Under the pieces are notes generated by a model. The model was given only the letters and a program-made list of their open reading frames with translations, was not told where the DNA came from and ran no database searches. A stretch of 64,000 nt of DNA from Streptomyces sp. NBC_01788 (GTDB lineage Bacteria > Actinomycetota > Actinomycetes > Streptomycetales > Streptomycetaceae), in assembly GCF_035917575.1 (NCBI RefSeq), contig NZ_CP109090.1, positions 7,502,001 through 7,566,000 on the forward strand. The letters run 5' to 3'. The translations under genes were made by a program, and so were the position numbers. Shown one piece after another: positions 8,145 through 16,348 of the stretch (positions are counted from its first letter, which is position 1; the number at the start of each line of letters is the position of its first letter).

Positions 8145-8579
8145 TCACGAAGCCTCACCATGGGGGCGGATCCGCATACCGGGGCGGCGCCGGTGGACAG
8201 TCAGGCAGGCCAGTCCGTCCGGGCCCGCGGTGAGGCTGCGGGTGGAGCCGTGCGGCAGCCAGACCGTCGCGCCCTCGGTCAGCTGCCGCGGCTCGTCACC
8301 GGTGCCGGCGCCGAGGACACCGCTGCCCGCGACGACGAACAGCAGGACGTCCAGGTCCCGTTCGCGGTGCGGCGCCACGCGCGTGCCGGGTGCCAGCCGT
8401 ACGACGTTCGCGTCGAGCTGGCGTCCGGACTCGTCCAGCTTCCACAGCACGCCTCCCGGTACCGGAGGAGTGGCGGCCAGCGCCCGGGCGTCGCACAGGA
8501 CCCGCGGTTCCGCTTCCTGTTCCGGCTCCGGCGCCGCGTGGCCGGCCGGCCCGGTGCCGTGCTCGGAAGGCGATGTCAT
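8145..8579 (-). CDS. Cupin-domain protein (144 aa)
   Basis: The central part has cupin strands: LAPGTRVAPHRERDLDVLLFVVAGSGVLG, with GATVWLPHGSTRS as the second motif. The histidines and glutamate (PHRERD) could bind a metal. Cupins of this size are often small-molecule binders or simple dioxygenases; the ligand cannot be told. It is divergent from the cysteine-rich regulator at 8691 and probably leads the two-gene unit with the PemK-like gene. Confidence 0.75.
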   Translation of the reverse strand: MTSPSEHGTGPAGHAAPEPEQEAEPRVLCDARALAATPPVPGGVLWKLDESGRQLDANVVRLAPGTRVAPHRERDLDVLLFVVAGSGVLGAGTGDEPRQLTEGATVWLPHGSTRSLTAGPDGLACLTVHRRRPGMRIRPHGEAS

Positions 8580-8628
8580 CGTGCACCCCTCATCTCGGTC
8601 CGCCGGGGCGGTGTCCCGGGCCCACGAT

Positions 8629-8642
8629 TATTACATGTAGTA
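8629..8642. promoter_or_regulatory. AT-rich near-palindrome between cupin and HTH genes
   Basis: TATTACATGTAGTA is a 14-bp near-perfect dyad (one mismatched pair) in an unusually AT-rich patch between the divergent genes at 8579 and 8691. TAGTAT (8639-8644 region) could be a -10 for the plus gene. It is a good candidate operator for the adjacent regulator. Confidence 0.45.
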
Positions 8643-8690
8643 TTCGTGAAAATTTGCTTCCGCTGCGGAGCTTCGGGTGAAGAGAGCTGA

Positions 8691-9407
8691 GTGGACGTGA
8701 CCACCCCACGGGAGAGCCCCCGCCGACGCGAGGTGCTGGACGTGCTGCGGGCCGCGGCCGAGCCGCTGGGGGTCGCGGAGGCCGCCGAGCGGATCGGGCT
8801 GCACCCCAACACCGTGCGCTTCCACCTCGACGCCCTGGTGGCCGAGGGAGTCGTCGTACGCCAGGTCGAGGAGCCCTCGGGGCCCGGCCGGCCCCGTACC
8901 GTCTACGCCCCCCGGCCCGGCATGGACCGCCGGGGCACGCGCGGCTACCGGCTGCTGGCGCAGATCCTGCTCGGGCAACTGGCGTCCCAGGGCCCCGGGG
9001 CGCGCGAGGCCGCGACGGAGGCGGGCCGCGCCTGGGGCGGTTTCCTGGTCGACCCGCTGCCGCCCTCGCCGCCGCCCACGGCGGAGCGGGCCGCGGCCCG
9101 GCTCGTCGCGCTCCTCGACGACCTCGGCTTCGCCCCGGAGTCCGAGGGCGGCGGCGTCGGCAAGCCGCCGGAACGGATCCGGCTGCGCCACTGCCCCTTC
9201 CTCGAACTGGCCGAGGAGCAGGGTCAGTTGGTGTGTCCGATCCATCTGGGCCTGATGCAGGGGGCGTTGGCCGAGCTGCGGGCACCACTCGTCGCGACCG
9301 GACTGGAACCGTTCGCGGAACCCGACTTCTGCCTGGCCCACCTGGCGGCCCGCCCGGTGGGGGTGCCGGTGACGGCGCCGGGTGAGCGACGTGACGGGTC
9401 CCGGTAA
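8691..9407 (+). CDS. ArsR/SufR-like HTH regulator with C-terminal cysteine cluster
   Basis: The N-terminus is a winged helix (LGVAEAAERIGLHPNTVRFHLDALVAEGVV). The C-terminal half carries HCPFLELAEEQGQLVCPIH and later DFCLAHLA: three cysteines with flanking histidines, the arrangement of COG2345/SufR-type regulators that hold an iron-sulfur cluster. It may therefore sense redox or NO, but that is by analogy. GTG 8691 sits just after AGAGAG; a second GTG at 8697 is also possible. The membrane protein gene at 9450 follows on the same strand. Confidence 0.85.
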   Translation: MDVTTPRESPRRREVLDVLRAAAEPLGVAEAAERIGLHPNTVRFHLDALVAEGVVVRQVEEPSGPGRPRTVYAPRPGMDRRGTRGYRLLAQILLGQLASQGPGAREAATEAGRAWGGFLVDPLPPSPPPTAERAAARLVALLDDLGFAPESEGGGVGKPPERIRLRHCPFLELAEEQGQLVCPIHLGLMQGALAELRAPLVATGLEPFAEPDFCLAHLAARPVGVPVTAPGERRDGSR

Positions 9408-9449
9408 GTCCCGTACGTGCCGCACGTACTCGCGAAAGGTGACATATCG

Positions 9450-9890
9450 ATGAACACCACGGCGGCCGCCATCGCGAGCGCGGTCACGTTCGTCTGGCTC
9501 GGCATGGTGCTGGCCATCTCGTTCCTGGAGGCCCCGCTGAAGTTCCGCGCTCCCGGCGTGACCATCCCGATCGGGCTGGGCATCGGGCGGCTGGTCTTCC
9601 GGGCGCTGAACCTCGTCGAGACCGCCCTGGCCGTCGTGGTGATCGTCACGGTCGCCGCGGGCGGGCCGCCGGCCCGGGTCGCCGGGCTGACCGCGGCCGT
9701 CGCCGTGCTGCTGCTCGCCCAGTTGGCCTTCGTACGTCCTCGCCTCAACCGCAGGTCCGACATGGTGCTGGCCGGTGAGGAGGCCGGTGAGGACCGGCCC
9801 CGCTCGCGCGGCCACCTCGCCTACGTGGCCGTGGAGACCGTGAAGGTGGCGGTCCTGATCGCGCTCGGCGTCAGCCTGCTGGCGGCGTGA
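9450..9890 (+). CDS. Small integral membrane protein (146 aa)
   Basis: Four hydrophobic segments are visible: residues about 5-25, 45-70 (VETALAVVVIVTVAAG), 75-95 and the C-terminal VETVKVAVLIALGVSLLAA. A loop of charged residues (RPRLNRRSDMVLAGEEAGED) precedes the last helix. ATG 9450 follows GAAAGGTGA. It lies 42 nt after the regulator gene and is likely in the same unit. The function is unknown. Confidence 0.75.
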   Translation: MNTTAAAIASAVTFVWLGMVLAISFLEAPLKFRAPGVTIPIGLGIGRLVFRALNLVETALAVVVIVTVAAGGPPARVAGLTAAVAVLLLAQLAFVRPRLNRRSDMVLAGEEAGEDRPRSRGHLAYVAVETVKVAVLIALGVSLLAA

Positions 9891-9902
9891 CCGGGTTCGC
9901 GG

Positions 9903-11102
9903 TCAGCTGTTCCGCAACCAGTGCGCGACCTGCTCCGGAGTGGAGCGCGGCGCGTCGATGAGGTGGGGAACGAAACGGGCCCGGCGGTCGGTGACGATCT
10001 CGTCGGACTCGCGGATGCCGATGCCGGCCGACCTGCCGCCGACGACCCACGAGCCGATCACCATGTGGTTGCCGTCGAAGGACGGCGGCCGGTGGAACTC
10101 CTGGAACAGGAAGGGCCCGTCGTCGAACGAGCCCGCCTGGTCGAAGTGGTGCTCGGCGGAACGGACCTTGATCGAGGCGCCCTCCCAGCCCCACAGGGGC
10201 TTGGCGACCCATTCGGCCAGGTCGCGGGGCCCGTCGAGGTAGGACGGCAGGAGGTTCGGGTGACCGGGGTGCAGCTCCCACAGCACCGCGAGGATCCCCT
10301 TCGTGGACAGCAGCGCCTTCCACATCGGCTCCAGCCACCGCGTCGAACAGGGCTCGGCCTCCAACTGCGGGGCGTAGAGGCTTTCGAACGCCCAGTCCCA
10401 CGGGTACATCTTGAAACAGGACTCGATGGGGACGTCGCTCAGGTCCACGAAGCGCCGGATCCCGCTGTGCCAGCCGATGTCCTCCATCGTCAGGCCCACC
10501 GTGAGAAGACCCGCCTCGACGGCCGTGTCCCGCAGGTACGCCGTCGTGATGACGTCCTCGTCGGGTTCGTCGGCGGAGTGCGCGAAGTGGACCCGGCCGC
10601 CCAGCCGCGGAGCCAGGCTCCGCCACGTCCGCACCAGGCGCTCGTGGATCGTGTTGAACTGGTCGTGCTCCGGGTGCACGTCCTCGAGCCACTGCCACTG
10701 CAGCACCGCGGCTTCGAGCAGCGCCGCCGGAACATCGCCGTTGTACTCGTACAACTTGACGTCGCCCGTGCCGTCCCAGGCGAAGTCGAACCGGCCGTAG
10801 ATGCTTGGTGACTCCTTGTCGAGGGTTTCGAGCATCGGCCTCGTCCAGCGGGGGTCGATGCCGAGGCGTTCGACGTCGCTCTTCTCCAGGACGTGCCGGG
10901 CCGCCGCCACGCACATCGCGTGCAGTTCCTCGGTGACGTCCTCCAGGTGGTCCACCTCCTGCGAGGTGAGTACGTAGGCGGCGCTCTCGTTCCAGTAGGG
11001 CAACCCGCGGCCGTCCGGCAGGGTTTCGGTGTGGAACGGAAGGCCGGACTGGAGCACGGTCTGCTCCCAGCCGGGCCTCGGTGTGCGGGGTTCTCGTCGC
11101 AT
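9903..11102 (-). CDS. Glutathionylspermidine synthase-family ATP-grasp protein (YgiC-like)
   Basis: The 399 residues match the glutathionylspermidine synthase C-terminal ATP-grasp family: RFDFAWDGTGDVKLYEYNGDVPAALLEA, KMYPWDWAFES, LPSYLDGP and WVAKPLWGWEGASIKV, ending with the GNHMVIGSW block. These enzymes join a carboxylate to an amine using ATP. Streptomyces normally has no glutathione, so the substrate must be something else. Its start lies 3 nt after the stop of the lipoprotein gene 11106-11486, echoing the E. coli ygiB-ygiC pairing. Confidence 0.88.
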   Translation of the reverse strand: MRREPRTPRPGWEQTVLQSGLPFHTETLPDGRGLPYWNESAAYVLTSQEVDHLEDVTEELHAMCVAAARHVLEKSDVERLGIDPRWTRPMLETLDKESPSIYGRFDFAWDGTGDVKLYEYNGDVPAALLEAAVLQWQWLEDVHPEHDQFNTIHERLVRTWRSLAPRLGGRVHFAHSADEPDEDVITTAYLRDTAVEAGLLTVGLTMEDIGWHSGIRRFVDLSDVPIESCFKMYPWDWAFESLYAPQLEAEPCSTRWLEPMWKALLSTKGILAVLWELHPGHPNLLPSYLDGPRDLAEWVAKPLWGWEGASIKVRSAEHHFDQAGSFDDGPFLFQEFHRPPSFDGNHMVIGSWVVGGRSAGIGIRESDEIVTDRRARFVPHLIDAPRSTPEQVAHWLRNS

Positions 11103-11105
11103 GGA

Positions 11106-11486
11106 TCAGCCGCCGACCGATCCGCCCTTGGCGGAGAAGCCGCCGCGGACGACGTTGCCCGACTTCGGCGCGGTGAACGAGCCGCCGCCCTTGGTCAGGT
11201 CGACCTTCTGCCCGACGGCGGGGGCCTTCTCGCCGCGCGGGGTGTACCACCAGCCGTAGTTCTTTCCGCCGGTGCCGCCTGCCCCACCGCCGGCCCCACC
11301 GGATCCGCCGGGGTTGCAGTGACTGTCCGCCACGCGTTTCTGCGTCAGCTTGTCCACGCAGGTGCCCTGGTAGTCCGGGCCGCTGGAGCAGCCACTGAGG
11401 GCTATCGCCATCGCGACCGCACCCACGGCGCCGACCGACACCTCGATGGAGCGGCGACGTGAACCGGTGTGCTGCTGACTCGTCAC
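11106..11486 (-). CDS. Small Gly-rich lipoprotein paired with the ATP-grasp gene
   Basis: From GTG 11486 the 126-residue protein has a basic N-terminus (GSRRRS), a hydrophobic core and the lipobox ALSGC, then a Cys-containing segment (YQGTCVDKLTQKRVADSHC), a Gly/Ser linker and a Gly-rich end (GGSFTAPKSGNVVRGGF). A good AAGGGA site lies 8 nt before the GTG; the longer upstream frame lacks a signal. The gene is transcriptionally coupled to the YgiC-like enzyme. The YgiB/DUF1190 comparison rests on gene order and architecture, not on clear sequence identity. Confidence 0.75.
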   Translation of the reverse strand: MTSQQHTGSRRRSIEVSVGAVGAVAMAIALSGCSSGPDYQGTCVDKLTQKRVADSHCNPGGSGGAGGGAGGTGGKNYGWWYTPRGEKAPAVGQKVDLTKGGGSFTAPKSGNVVRGGFSAKGGSVGG

Positions 11487-11788
11487 GAACAGATCCCTTC
11501 GGATACGTCTGCTGATCCACGGCAGAGGCGTGCCGCGCGATACGGCGTCGTGACGGGCGGAGTACGCGGGGAACGGCCACGTCGCACCGGCGGCGTGAAG
11601 CCGCCCCGCGCCAGGTCGACATGCCCCGTTCATTCCGACCGTTCCTTGCCATGTACTGGTACTTGGCCTGTCCAACATACCGTTGACGCGTACGCGCAAG
11701 GTGTCCGGGACCGGACGGTCGGACTTCCCTCCTCTTTCATGAGGGGTCTACCGTTATTCGCCTGTACCGGCAGCACTTGGGGGAATCC
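11487..11788. promoter_or_regulatory. Intergenic region with a 20-bp dyad
   Basis: The spacer between the divergent lipoproteins holds no gene. GCCATGTACTGGTACTTGGC at 11648-11667 is a 20-bp dyad with one mismatched pair, 160 bp upstream of the minus-strand lipoprotein. It may be an operator. Promoter hexamers are not clear. Confidence 0.35.
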
Positions 11789-12436
11789 GTGCGAACTCGT
11801 CTCGTCGCCGCTGTTCTGACGTGTGCCGCGGCCGGCGCCCTCGTCGCCTGCGACCCGGCGGCCGGCGGCGGGTCGCAGGGCGGCCGCAACCCGTCGGCCT
11901 CCGCCGCTCCAGGCGGCAGCGGGCCGGGGCGCGACGGCAAGCCGGGCGGCAATCGGCAGAAGAAGGTGCCGGCCTTCGTCGGCATGGGGTTGCAGTCCGC
12001 GCAGGACGCCGCCCACAAGCAGGGATTCCGCTCGCTGAAGTCGCACGATGCCCTGGGGCGCGGCCGGATGCAGGCCTTCGACCGTAACTGGAAGGTGTGC
12101 AGTCAGAACGTGGCGGCGGGTACGACGGTCTTGACCGGTACGACCCTGGACTTCGGCGCGGTCAAGCTGGAGGAGTCCTGCCCCACCAAGGACCAGGCCC
12201 CGCCGTCGGTTCGGGGCGGGAGGATGCCCGTCTTCAAGGGGAAGTCGGTGAAGGCGGCCCGTGCCGCCCTCGACGCGCATACGTCGCTCACGGTGAAGGA
12301 CGCGTCGGCGCACCACCGTTGGGTGCTGGTGGAGAGCAACTGGCAGGTGTGCTCGCAGACTCCGGGGCCGGGAACCCGGCTGAAGGGGCAGCCGGTGTCC
12401 TTCACTGCGGTCAAGTTCGGGGAGTCCTGCCCGTAG
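11789..12436 (+). CDS. Secreted lipoprotein with two PASTA-like repeats
   Basis: GTG 11789 follows a GGGGGA site and starts a lipoprotein signal (AAAGALVAC, Cys near residue 22). After a Gly/Ser/Pro linker come two tandem domains of about 75 residues, from about 60 and 140. Each begins with VP or MP plus GxxxxxA, carries NW-VCSQ in the middle, and ends in a strand closed by EESCP or GESCP. This resembles PASTA repeats, which bind peptidoglycan or beta-lactams, but with a conserved cysteine pair per repeat. No kinase domain is present, so it is probably a cell-surface sensor or scaffold. Confidence 0.8.
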   Translation: MRTRLVAAVLTCAAAGALVACDPAAGGGSQGGRNPSASAAPGGSGPGRDGKPGGNRQKKVPAFVGMGLQSAQDAAHKQGFRSLKSHDALGRGRMQAFDRNWKVCSQNVAAGTTVLTGTTLDFGAVKLEESCPTKDQAPPSVRGGRMPVFKGKSVKAARAALDAHTSLTVKDASAHHRWVLVESNWQVCSQTPGPGTRLKGQPVSFTAVKFGESCP

Positions 12437-12495
12437 CTTCGTGCAGAGCCGGGCGGTGCAGAGCCGGTTCGTGAAAGGCCCGCTCGGAAAAGGCC

Positions 12496-12532
12496 GGGAG
12501 GGGCCGGCGCCCGGCGGGCGCCGGCCCCTCCC
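12496..12532. terminator. Strong bidirectional hairpin terminator
   Basis: A perfect 17-bp stem (12496-12512 with 12516-12532) closes a 3-nt loop. It lies between the converging PASTA-lipoprotein and FMN-reductase genes and can serve both. Confidence 0.88.
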
Positions 12533-12540
12533 GGGGGTGC

Positions 12541-13104
12541 TCAGGCGGCAGCCGCGTCACCGGTGTGGCCGTGCAGGCGCGCGACGACCTCGGTGAGCTG
12601 GGCGGCGACCTCGGCGTCGTCGACCGGGTGGGTCTCGGCGAAGCGGGTCACGGAGCCGGGGATGGAGAGCTTGATGTCCTCGATCACCTTGCCGCCGGCG
12701 ATGCCCGCGGCCTTGCGGGTGTCGTCCTGCGCCCAGACGCCGCCGTACTGGCCGAAGGCGGTGCCGACGACGGCGACGGGCTTGCCCACGAGGGCGCCGG
12801 CGCCGTACGGGCGGGACAGCCAGTCGATGGCGTTCTTCAGGACGGCCGGGATGGTGCCGTTGTACTCGGGGGAGAACAGCAGGAAGGCATCGGCGGAGCC
12901 GGCGACCTCGCGCAGCTTGGCGGCCGCGGCGGGCACGCTGCCCTCGACGTCGAGGTCCTCGTTGTAGAACGGGATCTCGGCCAGGCCCTCGAAGAGCTCG
13001 ACCTCGGCGCCCGCGGGGGCGAGCTTGACGGCGGCCTCGGCGAGCTGGCGGTTGTGCGAGCCGGCGCGGAGGCTGCCGACGAGCGCGAGGATGCGGACAG
13101 ACAT
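12541..13104 (-). CDS. NADPH-dependent FMN reductase (flavodoxin-like)
   Basis: The 187-residue protein has the family signatures ALVGSLRAGSHNRQLA (FMN phosphate loop), LFSPEYNGTIPAVLKNAIDW and VVGTAFGQYGG. It likely reduces FMN or quinones with NADPH. ATG 13104 follows GGAG at 6 nt. It is divergent from the TetR gene at 13225, and the dyad at 13153-13186 lies between them, so TetR control is likely. Confidence 0.9.
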   Translation of the reverse strand: MSVRILALVGSLRAGSHNRQLAEAAVKLAPAGAEVELFEGLAEIPFYNEDLDVEGSVPAAAAKLREVAGSADAFLLFSPEYNGTIPAVLKNAIDWLSRPYGAGALVGKPVAVVGTAFGQYGGVWAQDDTRKAAGIAGGKVIEDIKLSIPGSVTRFAETHPVDDAEVAAQLTEVVARLHGHTGDAAAA

Positions 13105-13152
13105 GGGGGTCTCCAAGGGGGATGACACAGTGGCGTTAAGGATCCGGACCGA

Positions 13153-13186
13153 GGTCCGTTTATTTTTCTACCACCATAAGCGGACC
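13153..13186. promoter_or_regulatory. Probable TetR operator (GGTCCGTTTAT inverted repeat)
   Basis: GGTCCGTTTAT (13153-13163) and ATAAGCGGACC (13176-13186) are inverted copies with one mismatch, 12 bp apart, between the divergent FMN-reductase and TetR genes. Spacing and symmetry fit a TetR-family dimer site. Confidence 0.65.
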
Positions 13187-13224
13187 ACGGTCCAGTTCTG
13201 TTCCCGATGCCTTACGCTGTCCTC

Positions 13225-13914
13225 ATGTCGCGCCCCCTGCCGCCCCCTCCGAAGCCCCAGGAGCCTCAAGAACCTCAGGAGACCCGGAAGCTGTTGGCGC
13301 AGCCGGTGCTGCTCGAATTCGGAACCGGTGAGGACGAGCCGTGCCTGCGCGCCGACGCGGCCCGCAACCGCGCCCGGCTGCTGGACGCCGCCGCGCGCCT
13401 GGTCGCGGAGCACGGCGCGGCGGGCGTCACCATGGAGGCCGTCGCCGCGGCGGCCGAGGTGGGCAAGGGGACGGTCTTCCGCCGCTTCGGCGACCGCACC
13501 GGTCTGCTCAGGGCGCTGCTGGACCACTCGGAGCGGAAGTTCCAGGCCGCGTTCCTCAGCGGGCCCCCTCCGATGGGTCCCGGCGCGCCGCCCGCCGAGC
13601 GGCTGCGGGCCTTCGGCTGCATGGCGCTGCGCCGCGCGGCCGACGAGCTGGAACTGCAACTGGCGGCCGATCCGGGCCCGGCCCGCCGCTTCGCCGTACC
13701 CGCCCGCCAGGTCCATTACGCCCACGTGGCGATGCTGCTGCGACAGGCGGCGCCGGGCGCCGACAGCGAACTCCTCGCCCACACCCTGATGGGCTACCTC
13801 GAGCCCGCCCTCATCCACCATCTGACCCGGCAGTGCCAGATGCCGATGGAACGGCTCCAGGCGGGCTGGCACGACGTGGTGGCGCGCATCACCACCACGG
13901 AGCCGGCCTGCTGA
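13225..13914 (+). CDS. TetR-family regulator
   Basis: A 40-residue Pro/Glu-rich N-terminal tail (with PQE repeats) precedes a classic TetR HTH: RARLLDAAARLVAEHG, VTMEAVAAAAEVGKGTVFRRFGDR. The C-terminal half is helical and would bind the effector. The start is ATG 13225; ATG 13207 is an alternative. TACGCT lies 6 nt before 13225 and no ribosome site is seen, so the mRNA may be leaderless. It probably represses the divergent FMN reductase gene. Confidence 0.88.
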   Translation: MSRPLPPPPKPQEPQEPQETRKLLAQPVLLEFGTGEDEPCLRADAARNRARLLDAAARLVAEHGAAGVTMEAVAAAAEVGKGTVFRRFGDRTGLLRALLDHSERKFQAAFLSGPPPMGPGAPPAERLRAFGCMALRRAADELELQLAADPGPARRFAVPARQVHYAHVAMLLRQAAPGADSELLAHTLMGYLEPALIHHLTRQCQMPMERLQAGWHDVVARITTTEPAC

Positions 13915-14034
13915 GAGCGGGAGACCCAGTCCGGGCGACCCGGCAGACCCGGCCGGGTCCGCTGTGCGCGGCGAACGCCTCCGGCGGACGCCGCTGGGCG
14001 GTCGTCACGTCGCGCCCTTCGGCGAGCCGCGGCC

Positions 14035-14391
14035 ATGGCCCGGCGGGGGAAGCCCGCGCCGCGCGAGGCGGCTTCGACGAACCTGCTCCGCCACGAGTAC
14101 ATCCTCACGGAGCGCGGGCACTCCCTGCGGCCCGTGATGGTCGCCCTGGCCGCCTGGGGCAACCGGCATCTCGCCCCGCAGGACCGGTCCATGATCCTTG
14201 TCGATGCCGAGACCGGCCAGGAGGCCGAGCCGGTCGTGGTCGACGCCCGCACCGGGAAGAGCCTCGACGACAGCGACGCGTATGTGTTCACCGCAGGGCC
14301 GGCCGCCGGCGGGCCGATGCGGGCGCGCTGTACCGAACTGGAGCGGCAGCGGCGATCGCGAAGCGCAGAGCCGGAGCCGGGCGCGGCGTAA
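14035..14391 (+). pseudogene. HxlR-family regulator remnant (C-terminal part)
   Basis: From about residue 18, RHEYILTERGHSLRPVMVAL, AWGNRHLAP and LVDAETGQEAEPVVVD match the C-terminal half of HxlR regulators. The DNA-recognition helix normally just upstream is missing: the preceding 100 bp give no HxlR-like sequence in any frame I checked. The fragment keeps its reading frame to a normal stop. It is best read as a 5'-truncated gene. Confidence 0.7.
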
Positions 14392-14765
14392 CCGCACTGC
14401 CTGCCGACCGCCGCCGCGACGCCGACCGGCCTTCAAGGCGACAAGGCGCGCGAGTGGCCGTCCCGTAAGCGGCCGCGGCGGTTTCGGCGTCACCCGGTCG
14501 GGCGGTATGGGCGGGCCGCCGCCCTGGGCGGTCCGGCGTGGCCCGGGGTGATGTCCGCGGGGCGCGGCACGCGGTCGACGCCGGCCCCGCGTCCCCGCCC
14601 GCCGCCTGCCGACCGGGGCGTCGCACGGGCGGCGCGGCCCGGTGACGCGACCTGCGCGTACCGCACGCCACGCGCCCGACCCACCCTGCCCTCATCTGTT
14701 GCCGTTTCAACTTCGGTCTGCAATAAGGCAGTTCACCGGACGGACAGTCCCCGGCTTCTGCCAAG
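14392..14765. other. Intergenic region without a recognisable gene
   Basis: About 370 bp of very GC-rich DNA between the HxlR remnant and the LacI gene. Reading frames here lack any known motif. The AT-richer patch near 14700-14735 is probably the LacI-gene promoter region. Confidence 0.5.
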
Positions 14766-15812
14766 ATGCGGTACGTCATGGTGCAGATTCCGAAACCCGC
14801 CGCGCCCCCGACGCCCGCTCCGCGCTCCGTGCCCACGAGCGCCGACGTGGCCCGACTGGCCGGCGTCTCGCGCGCGACCGTCTCCTACGTCCTGAACAAC
14901 ACCAGAGCCGTTCGCATCAGCGAGCCCACCCGCCGCCGGGTCCACGAGGCCGCCGAGGAACTCGGGTACGTGCCGCACGCGGCGGCGCGCAGCCTGCGCG
15001 CGGGGCACAGCCGAATGGTCCTGATGCCCGCCCCGGCCCTCCCGGCAGGCCCGCTCTACAGCCGCTTCCTGGACGAACTCCAGTGGGCGCTCGGCCTCCT
15101 CGACTACACCGTCGTGCAGCACGCCACCGCCTGCCTGCCCGGTGACGCGGCCGTACGGGCCTGGGCCGAACTGCGCCCCGTCGCCGTCCTGGTGTCCGGC
15201 GTGGGGCTCGGACCCGCCGGAGTGGCGGTGCTCAAACGCTCCGGCGCGCGTGCCGTCGTCACGCTGGGCCCGGAGCCCGTCGAGGGCGCCCACGCGCTGC
15301 TCATGGACCACGAGAGCGTCGGTCACCGGGCCGGCGCCCACCTGTACGCCCGCGGCCGGCGCCGCATCGGCGTGGTCGTACCCGAGGAACCCGGACTGGA
15401 CACGTTCTCCCGGCCCCGGCTCGCCGGCGTACGGCGAGCCCTGCGCGGCACCGACGGCGACGTGACCGAACTGCCCCTCGGCTACGACGAACGGTCCGCC
15501 GCCCGCCTCGCCGCCCGCTGGCGCGACCTCGGCCTCGACGCGGTGTTCGCCTACAACGACGAGTACGCCATGCTGCTGATGCGCGCACTGCAGGACGCGG
15601 GCGTACGCGTCCCCGAGGGGACAGCCGTGATCGGCGCCGACGACCTCATGCTCGGGCGGCTGCTGCGGCCCCGGCTGAGCACCGTCCACATCGACCTGCC
15701 CTCCGGCCGCGACGTGGCCGAACTGGTCGACCGCGCCGTACACGACCCGGCGGCCCCGCCCGAACGGCACGCGGTGCTGGGCGCGACGGTGGTCCACCGC
15801 GACTCCAGCTGA
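14766..15812 (+). CDS. LacI-family transcriptional regulator
   Basis: The protein (348 aa) has a Pro-rich start, the LacI HTH (TSADVARLAGVSRATVSYVLNN), the hinge region (AARSLRAGHSRMVL) and a periplasmic-binding-like effector domain (FAYNDEYAMLLMRAL, VIGADDLMLG). ATG 14778 is an alternative start. No sugar genes are adjacent, so the target and ligand are unknown. It converges with the thioredoxin gene, 13 bp away. Confidence 0.88.
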   Translation: MRYVMVQIPKPAAPPTPAPRSVPTSADVARLAGVSRATVSYVLNNTRAVRISEPTRRRVHEAAEELGYVPHAAARSLRAGHSRMVLMPAPALPAGPLYSRFLDELQWALGLLDYTVVQHATACLPGDAAVRAWAELRPVAVLVSGVGLGPAGVAVLKRSGARAVVTLGPEPVEGAHALLMDHESVGHRAGAHLYARGRRRIGVVVPEEPGLDTFSRPRLAGVRRALRGTDGDVTELPLGYDERSAARLAARWRDLGLDAVFAYNDEYAMLLMRALQDAGVRVPEGTAVIGADDLMLGRLLRPRLSTVHIDLPSGRDVAELVDRAVHDPAAPPERHAVLGATVVHRDSS

Positions 15813-15825
15813 ACCGCGACACCGA

Positions 15826-16206
<381 letters not shown>

Positions 16207-16272
16207 GGTGTATCCCTCTTCCTGGTGCTTCCGGGTGTCGGCCTACTGGCGTGGGGGCGAAGCCGTGGGCAC

Positions 16273-16298
16273 AACACGGCCGACCCCATGGGTATTCC
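16273..16298 (-). promoter_or_regulatory. SigR-type promoter for thioredoxin
   Basis: On the minus strand GGAAT (16298-16294) and GTT (16275-16273) are separated by exactly 18 nt. This fits the published SigR consensus GGAAT-N18/19-GTT for the thiol-stress sigma factor. It lies about 65 nt upstream of the thioredoxin start. Confidence 0.8.
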
Positions 16299-16348
16299 GC
16301 GCACGTACCCGTGTGGCCAGGGCGCACACCACCCACCAGACTGACGCC

